A program made the position numbers and the translations under genes. Source: SSF14 sp037045585 (GTDB taxonomy: Bacteria > Actinomycetota > Acidimicrobiia > Acidimicrobiales > Microtrichaceae). Taken from it: DNA of 64,000 nucleotides. The notes beneath the pieces are model-generated. The model worked only from the letters and a program-made list of their open reading frames with translations, was not told where the DNA came from and did not search any database. The stretch is taken from positions 62,001-126,000 of the forward strand of contig JBAOIR010000004.1 in the NCBI GenBank assembly GCA_037045585.1, in the 5' to 3' direction. Positions 58,546-64,000 of this stretch are shown here, piece after piece (positions within the stretch are counted from its first letter, which is position 1; each line of letters starts with the position of its first letter).

Positions 58546-59838
58546 TCAGTGCCCCTCGCCGCGGCGGTAGGGCTGGCCGTCGGCCGCGGGCATCCTGAGT
58601 CGCTGCGACGACGTGGCCAGGACGACGAGGGTGACCACGTAGGGCGTGGTCGGCATGAGCGATTGTGGAACGACGTCGACGAGGAGGTACAGCGCGAGGA
58701 AGCCGACACCGACGGCGGCGGTGATCACCCCGGACACGATGCGCTCGCCGCGAACCTGCCACAGGGCGATGGCGGCACACAGGATCGCCACCAGCAGGAA
58801 CAGTGCCGGGACCGAGCTCGACGAACGCAACTGGAGACCGTCGGAGTAACCGAACAGAAGGGCGCCCGTCGCCAACCCACCCGGTCGCCAGTTCCCGAAG
58901 ATCATCGTGGCGAGACCGATGAAGCCGCGGCCGCCGCTGAGGCCCTCGCGGTAGTTCGAGGCCTGGACGATCGCGAGGAACGCGCCGCCGAACCCGGCAC
59001 ACATGCCGGACAACAGGACCCCGGCGTACTTGAGGCGCAACACCGGCACGCCGAGCGACTCGGCGGCGTAGGGGTTCTCGCCGATCGAACGGAGCCGCAG
59101 GCCGAATCGCGTGCGCCACAACAGGAACGCGGACCCGACGAGGATGGCGATCGCCAGGAGCGTGGCGTAGCTCATGTTCGTGGTGATGCCGCGCACGACG
59201 CCGGCGAGGTCACTCAGCACGAACCAGTGGCGCTGCTCCAGCGACCGCAGGGCGTCACCGACGAACGGCACGTTGAACGTGGGGATCTTCGCCTTCTGGG
59301 TCGGCGACTGGATGGCGCTGCCGCCCGACGCCTGGTCGTACGCGATCACCGACAGGTATTTGGCCAGTCCGCCGGCGACGATGTTGACCGCCACGCCCGA
59401 GATGATGTGGTCGACGTTGAACGTGACGGTGGCAACGGCGTGGATCAGGCCGCCGATCGCTCCGCCGCCGACGCCGAGCAGGAGGCCGGTCCACGGCCCG
59501 AACTGCCACGCGCCGTAGGCCCCGAACCACGTGCCGAGGATCATCATTCCCTCGAGGCCGATGTTCACGACTCCGGACCGTTCGGCGAAGATGCCGCCGA
59601 GCCCGGCCATGCCGATCGGCACGGCGAGGCCCAGGGCCACCGCGACGGTGCCCGACGAGGTGATGTCGTTCGCACCGCTGATGATGCGCACCACCGACAT
59701 GACCACGAGGCCGAGCCCGACATAGACGAGGCCGCGCTGCCACGAGGGCAGTGCCCGAAGCCACGGAACGGCGTCCCGGCCGGTCCGGGCGGGGGCCGCC
59801 GGCGGGGTGGGCGGCGTGGGCTCGAGCGTGGCGGTCAC
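58546..59838 (-). CDS. Nucleoside ABC transporter permease (BmpC/NupQ-like), second
   Basis: The 430-residue permease has about eight to ten hydrophobic helices and the family hallmarks RSGVVNIGLEGMMILGTWFGAY, HAVATVTFNVDHIISGVAVNIVAGG and YREGLSGGRGFIGLATMIFGNW. It belongs to the sugar/nucleoside permease family that pairs with a BMP binding protein. Starting at GTG 59838, it overlaps the other permease stop (GTGA) and is followed one base later by cdd, coupling uptake with salvage. Confidence 0.9.
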   Translation of the reverse strand: MTATLEPTPPTPPAAPARTGRDAVPWLRALPSWQRGLVYVGLGLVVMSVVRIISGANDITSSGTVAVALGLAVPIGMAGLGGIFAERSGVVNIGLEGMMILGTWFGAYGAWQFGPWTGLLLGVGGGAIGGLIHAVATVTFNVDHIISGVAVNIVAGGLAKYLSVIAYDQASGGSAIQSPTQKAKIPTFNVPFVGDALRSLEQRHWFVLSDLAGVVRGITTNMSYATLLAIAILVGSAFLLWRTRFGLRLRSIGENPYAAESLGVPVLRLKYAGVLLSGMCAGFGGAFLAIVQASNYREGLSGGRGFIGLATMIFGNWRPGGLATGALLFGYSDGLQLRSSSSVPALFLLVAILCAAIALWQVRGERIVSGVITAAVGVGFLALYLLVDVVPQSLMPTTPYVVTLVVLATSSQRLRMPAADGQPYRRGEGH

Positions 59839-60976
59839 GACGCCACCGCCGGGGCCGCCGCGCGTCGAGGTCGCGCGACGCCGCCACCTGGGTCGCCCGC
59901 TCCCGCATCCGCCGCGCCTGTTCGTAGACGATCACCACGGTGAGCACGATCACGCCCTGCATGATCACGACGATCTCCTTGGGGATCTCGCTGAACTCGA
60001 GGAACCGGCCCGCCGAGTCGAGGAAGCCGAAGATCATGGCGGCCATGGCGATGCCGACGGGGCTGTTGCGGCCGAGGAGGGCGACGGCGATGCCGTCGAA
60101 CCCGAGGTTGAACTGCAGGTCGGTGCTGTAGGCGTGCTTGTCGCCGAGGATCTGTGGCAGGCCGACCAACCCGGCGACCGCCCCGGACAGGACGAGCGTG
60201 CGGAACACCATCGCCTTGGGATCGATGCCCGACGTCCGCGCCGCGGTCGGGTTGGCGCCCGAAGCACGGAGCTGGAAGCCGAAGCGGGTCTTCCACACCA
60301 CGAGGTAGAAGACGACGCCGAGGGCGGCGGCGATGAAGATGAACCCGGTGAGGTTGTGCAGGTTGCGCTCGATGAGGTTCGGCATCCAGGACGACTCGGG
60401 CATGATCTTCGTCTTGGGACTGAGGTCGCCCTCCTCGCGGACGGCGAAGAACTCGCCGAACAGGTAGGCGATGAGGCCGGTGGCGATGTAGTTGAGCATG
60501 ATCGTCGCGATCACCTCGTTGACGCCCCGCTTCACCTTCAGGATCGCCGGGATCGCCGCCCACAACCCGCCGAAGACCATCGCGATCACGACGCAGAACA
60601 GCACCTGCAGCACGGGCGGGAGGTCGACGTGGGCGCCGATGATGGCCGTCGCGAACATCGCGATCTTGTACTGGCCCTCGACGCCGATGTTGAACAGGCC
60701 CATCTTGAAGCCGATGGCGACGGCGATGGCGGAGATGTAGAGCGGGACGGCGCGTTGGGTGGCGTCGATCCACGTGTTGACATCGCCGAACCGCTCGCCG
60801 AGGGTCGAGAGCACGTCGCCGGGGTTGAAGCCGGTGACGGCGACGAGGACGGCGCTGAGCGCCGCGGCGATGAGCAGCGACACGACCGGCGCGGCCACGT
60901 TGATCCCCAGGTTGGTCCAGTTCACCGACCGCGAGCGGGGTGGTTCGGTGGTGGGTGTGGGGGCGACGGCGGTCAT
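59835..60976 (-). CDS. Nucleoside ABC transporter permease, first (frameshift near C-terminus)
   Basis: The permease of about 380 residues begins MTAVAPTPTTEPPRSRSVNWTNL at 60976. It shows KMGLFNIGVEGQYKIAMFATAI, VKRGVNEVIATIMLNYIATGL and LQFNLGFDGIAVALLGRNSPVG, typical of the partner subunit in BMP-type nucleoside importers. Near 59870 the long frame loses sense (RRPRRWRRDRHA), while another frame stops at 59835, overlapping the next start. An indel in the last 20 codons is likely. The start is coupled to the ATPase stop (ATGA). Confidence 0.88.
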
Positions 60977-62539
60977 GGTGCGACCTCCTGTCGTTCGCCG
61001 GTCATGTACAGCCCGAGTTGTTCGGGCGTCGCCGCCGCCGGGTCGAGGTGGGCACTGATGTGGCCGCGGAACATCACGAGCAGGTTGTCGCTGAGCCCGA
61101 TCAACTCGTCGAGGTCGGCCGAGATCAGGAGCACGGCCAACCCGTCGGCCCGGGCTCGGCGGAGCTCGTCCCAGATCGCGGCCTGCGCCCCGATGTCGAC
61201 GCCACGAGTGGGGTGCGCCGCGATGAGCAGGCTCGGGCCGGCCGTCATCTCCCGGGCGGCGATGAGCTTCTGCTGGTTGCCACCCGACAGCGCGTAGGCG
61301 GGAACGCCACAGCCGGGTGTGCTCACGTCGAAGCGCTCGATGGCGTCGTTGCACTCGTCGTGGGCGTGCCGGGCGTTGATCCAGGGTCCGTTGCTGAACC
61401 GACTGGTGTCGTCGTGCCCGAGGATCATGTTCTCCCACAGCGGCGCGGCGAGCATGAGGCCCTCGCGGTGGCGGTCGAACGGGATGTACCCGATGCCGGC
61501 GTGGCGGCGCTCGCGCACCCCGAGGCCGGCGAGGTCGCGGCCGCTGAGCCGAACGGTGCCGCTCGTCATCGGACGGAGGCCGAGGAGGGCCTCGACCAGC
61601 TCGAACTGCCCGTTGCCCTCGATGCCGGCGATGCCGAGGATCTCGCCCCGGTGGATGGTGAACGAGACGTCCTCGACGACGACCCGGTCGGTGTCGGGGT
61701 CGCGGGCGGTGAGGCCGGCCACGTCGAGTTCGACGACCTCGGTGACCGTCGACTCCTGCGTGTCGGGGGAGGGCAGTTCACTGCCGACCATGAGCTCGCC
61801 GAGGTGGCGCTTGTCGACGTCGGCGGGCAGCACCGTCGCCACCGTGCTGCCGTCGTGGATGACGGTGATCTCGTCGGAGATCGCCAGCACCTCGTCGAGC
61901 TTGTGGCTGATGAACAGGATGGTCACACCCTCGGCGACCAGGTGTTGCAGGTTCGCGAAGAGCTCGTCGACCTCCTGGGGAACGAGCACCGCGGTCGGCT
62001 CGTCGAGGATGAGGATGCGAGCGCCGCGGTACAGCACCTTGAGGATCTCGACCCGTTGCCGCTCGCCGACGCCGAGGTCCTCCACGATCGTGTCGAGGTC
62101 GAGGTCGATGCCGTAGGCCTGCTCGAGCTCGACCAGCCGGCGGCGGGCACCGTCGTAGTCGATGACACCGCGGCACGTTGGGCTCGGAGCCGAGGATGAT
62201 GTTCTCGAGGGCGCTGAGGTTGTCGGCCAGCATGAAGTGCTGGTGCACCATGCCGACCCCGGCGGCGATGGCGTCGGTGGGCGACCGGAACGACACGTGC
62301 TTGCCGTTGATGGCGATCGTCCCCTCGTCGGGCCGGTGCATGCCGTAGAGGGTCTTCATCAGCGTGGACTTGCCGGAGCCGTTCTCGCCGACGATCGCGT
62401 GGATGGTGCCCACCGCGGCGGTGAGGTTGACGTCCCGGTTGGCGATGACCCCGGGGAACCGCTTCCAGATGCCGACGAGCTCGACCGCCGGCGGCCGGTC
62501 GGCGGTCTGTGGACTGTCTGACGCTGGACTGTCGGCCAC
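60973..62539 (-). CDS. Nucleoside ABC transporter ATPase, two fused nucleotide-binding domains (frameshifted)
   Basis: The tandem ATPase of about 520 residues starts at GTG 62539 after ggaagggg. The first domain has Walker A GENGSGKST, a HQHFML-type Q-loop (GMVHQHFMLADNLSALENI), the signature GVGERQRVEILK and Walker B ILILDEPTAVL. The second has a degenerate Walker A (GIEGNGQFE), a signature LSGGNQQKLIAAREM and HPTRGVD. This fused layout is typical of the BmpB/NupA sugar/nucleoside class. A single break near 62170, just after SEPNVPR, needs one base. Confidence 0.9.
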
Positions 62540-62579
62540 GCGATCCCCTTCCGTGTGTGCGGTCACCCTAAAACGAATG

Positions 62580-62613
62580 CGGGCCCGGTGTCGTCGCAAC
62601 GACACCGGGCCCG
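62580..62613 (-). terminator. Intercistronic terminator/attenuator between BMP and ATPase genes
   Basis: A 15-bp perfect stem (cgggcccggtgtcgt and its complement) with a 4-base loop lies 20 bases after the BMP stop. In minus-strand sense it is followed by cattcgtttt, a short T-run. Partial termination here would favour binding protein over transporter subunits, a common arrangement in ABC operons. Confidence 0.75.
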
Positions 62614-62632
62614 GCGTTCACACCGATGGAGG

Positions 62633-63685
62633 TCAGGGTGCTGTGGGCACCGTGATGTCGCCGGCGATGATCTTGTCCTTCAAGGCGTCGAGCTGGTCGG
62701 CGATGTCGTCGACGTATCCGCCCGACGTCGAGTAGCCGACACCGTCGGCCTCGAGGTCGAGGGTGATGGTCTTGCCACCCTTGTCGCCGTCGGCGAAGGC
62801 CTTGATGCTGTCGTACACCGCGACGTCGACCCGCTTGAGCATCGAGGTCAGGATGTGCTTCTGCTGGTCGGCCGAGGCGTTGAGGTACTGGTCGGAATCG
62901 ACGCCGATCGCCCACTTGCCGTCGCCGGCCGCGACCGCGGCGTCGAAGAGGCCGCTGCCGGACCCGCCGGCGGCGTGGAAGATGACGTCGGCGCCGCCCT
63001 CGTACATGGCGCCGGCGATGACCTTGGCCTTGTCGGGAGCGTTGAAGCCGGTGAAGTCACCGTCGGGGGTGATGTACTTCACATCGACCTCGATGTCGGG
63101 CTTCACTTCCTTCGCACCGGCGACGTAGCCGGCTTCGAACTTCTTGATGAGGTCGTTCTCGACGCCACCGATGAAGCCGATCTTGCCGCCCGTCGACTTG
63201 AGTGCCGCCGCGGCGCCGACCAGGAACGAGCCCTGCTCCTCGGCGAAGACGTTGTTGCGGACGTTGTCGCCCTCGACGACGGTGTCGATGGTGACGTAGG
63301 ACGTGTCGGGGTTCGCCTCGGCGATCAGCTTGATGCTGTCGGCGTAGGCGAAGCCGACGCCGATGATCGGGCTGTACCCGCCTTCGGTGAGGAGCTTGAG
63401 GTTGGCCTCGCGGTCTTCGTCCTTGGACGGCGACAGTTCCTTGGGGGTCTCGAGGCCGAGTTCGTCGGCCGCCTTGTCGAGGCCGACGACGGCGGCGTCG
63501 TTGAACGACTTGTCGCCGCGGCCGGCGAGGTCGAAGGCCAGCCCGACCTTGATGTCGGACTTCGGAGCGTCGGTGGTCTCGGAGCCGGAGCCGGCATCGT
63601 CGGTGTCGTCGCCGCAGGCCGCGCCGAGGAGGCTGACTGCGGAGGCGAGTGCGACGAGCGATAACAGTCTTCTGGTTCGCTTCAC
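62633..63685 (-). CDS. BMP-family nucleoside-binding lipoprotein
   Basis: The 350-residue solute-binding lipoprotein starts at GTG 63685 with an AGGAGGG ribosome site. Its signal (RRLLSLVALASAVSLLGAAC) ends in a lipobox. The mature part is a BMP/PnrA-type protein: VGLAFDLAGRGDKSFNDAAV, IIGVGFAYADSIKLIA, EEQGSFLVGAAAAL, GKIGFIGGVENDLIKKFEAGY, VIFHAAGGSGSG and GVDSDQYLN. Relatives bind nucleosides and deliver them to the ABC permeases encoded downstream. It is the first and probably best expressed gene of the operon. Confidence 0.92.
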   Translation of the reverse strand: MKRTRRLLSLVALASAVSLLGAACGDDTDDAGSGSETTDAPKSDIKVGLAFDLAGRGDKSFNDAAVVGLDKAADELGLETPKELSPSKDEDREANLKLLTEGGYSPIIGVGFAYADSIKLIAEANPDTSYVTIDTVVEGDNVRNNVFAEEQGSFLVGAAAALKSTGGKIGFIGGVENDLIKKFEAGYVAGAKEVKPDIEVDVKYITPDGDFTGFNAPDKAKVIAGAMYEGGADVIFHAAGGSGSGLFDAAVAAGDGKWAIGVDSDQYLNASADQQKHILTSMLKRVDVAVYDSIKAFADGDKGGKTITLDLEADGVGYSTSGGYVDDIADQLDALKDKIIAGDITVPTAP

Positions 63686-63827
63686 GGGGTGCCCTCCTGG
63701 AGGCTGTGCGTGCCGGGCCGGTTTCCCGGACGCGGCGGCTGGGGTTTCCCTCCTGTTCCTAGCAGCCCGACCGGTCGCCGGGACGTGATTCTGTCGGTCG
63801 CCGCCGTGGGCGCCTACGGTTGCGGCC

Positions 63828-64000
63828 ATGACTGACCCCACCCTCGATGTCGTCGGCATCGGCAACGCTCTCGTCGACGTGATCAGCCACGAGACCCCCG
63901 AGTTCGTCGCCGCCCAAGGCCTCGTGCCGGGCTCGATGAACCTCATCGACGAGGAGCGCCGTGAGGCCCTCTACGGCGCCATGGGCGTGGCCATCGAAGC
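63828..64000 (+). CDS. PfkB-family sugar/nucleoside kinase (3' end outside window)
   Basis: The first 57 codons (MTDPTLDVVGIGNALVDVISH, then LVPGSMNLIDEERREALYGA) match the N-terminus of adenosine kinase-like PfkB family enzymes, with the characteristic VVGIGNALVD start. It is divergent from the BMP gene, sharing a 142-base control region. Its link with nucleoside uptake supports a nucleoside kinase, but the catalytic DTxGAGD motif lies outside the window. Confidence 0.8.
   Translation, partial: MTDPTLDVVGIGNALVDVISHETPEFVAAQGLVPGSMNLIDEERREALYGAMGVAIE

Overview
The window is GC-rich, gene-dense DNA from an actinobacterium. The evidence is an actinobacterial-type mycofactocin cluster, KstR-type steroid operators, the very small ribosomal protein bL37, many GTG/TTG starts and ATGA/GTGA translational couplings. 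The overall flavour (steroid and acyl-CoA catabolism beside nucleoside uptake) would suit a member of Acidimicrobiia, but that placement is inference only. No RNA gene or CRISPR array was seen, and no gene-free stretch exceeds about 300 bases.

Layout. (1) 1-4006: the downstream part of a mycofactocin locus, with a FixX-type ferredoxin, an ETF beta subunit, MftE, a mycofactocin-type SDR and the glycosyltransferase MftF. (2) 4017-16553: a steroid/acyl-CoA catabolic block marked by three KstR-like palindromes. One precedes an OB-fold/OB-fold/Ltp thiolase/Ltp thiolase operon, one a KshA-like Rieske oxygenase and one an amidohydrolase. A GGDEF protein, an M23 peptidase, a beta-lactamase-fold hydrolase, an SDR, and a ferredoxin with its reductase lie among them. 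(3) 16550-35774: mixed genes, including YhhN, a phosphoesterase, PepN, a dienoyl-CoA isomerase-like crotonase, a FadE5-like dehydrogenase, photolyase, a VUT transporter, bL37, YihY, a PHP protein, a TlpA/DsbB pair, YchF, RsmI and several lipoproteins. (4) 35812-37231: a complete ISL3-family insertion sequence with terminal inverted repeats and an 8-bp target duplication. (5) 37354-54288: four co-directional, overlapping genes: a pentapeptide-repeat lipoprotein, a DUF7282-like exported protein, a giant RHS/YD protein of about 4,790 residues and a leucine-rich-repeat protein. The RHS protein has a stalk of near-identical 636-bp FlgD-Ig repeats and a C-terminal GIY-YIG nuclease-like domain, so the LRR protein is the candidate immunity factor. 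This is the most interesting system in the window. (6) 54319-63685, minus strand: a nucleoside uptake and salvage operon (BMP lipoprotein, ABC ATPase, two permeases, cytidine deaminase, thymidine phosphorylase, a PhyH oxygenase and a phosphohexomutase-family enzyme). A divergent PfkB kinase runs off the end.

About twenty genes, several of them housekeeping, carry single-base reading-frame breaks in otherwise well conserved sequence. This is best explained by residual indel errors in the assembly. Frames were stitched by eye, so breakpoints are approximate.
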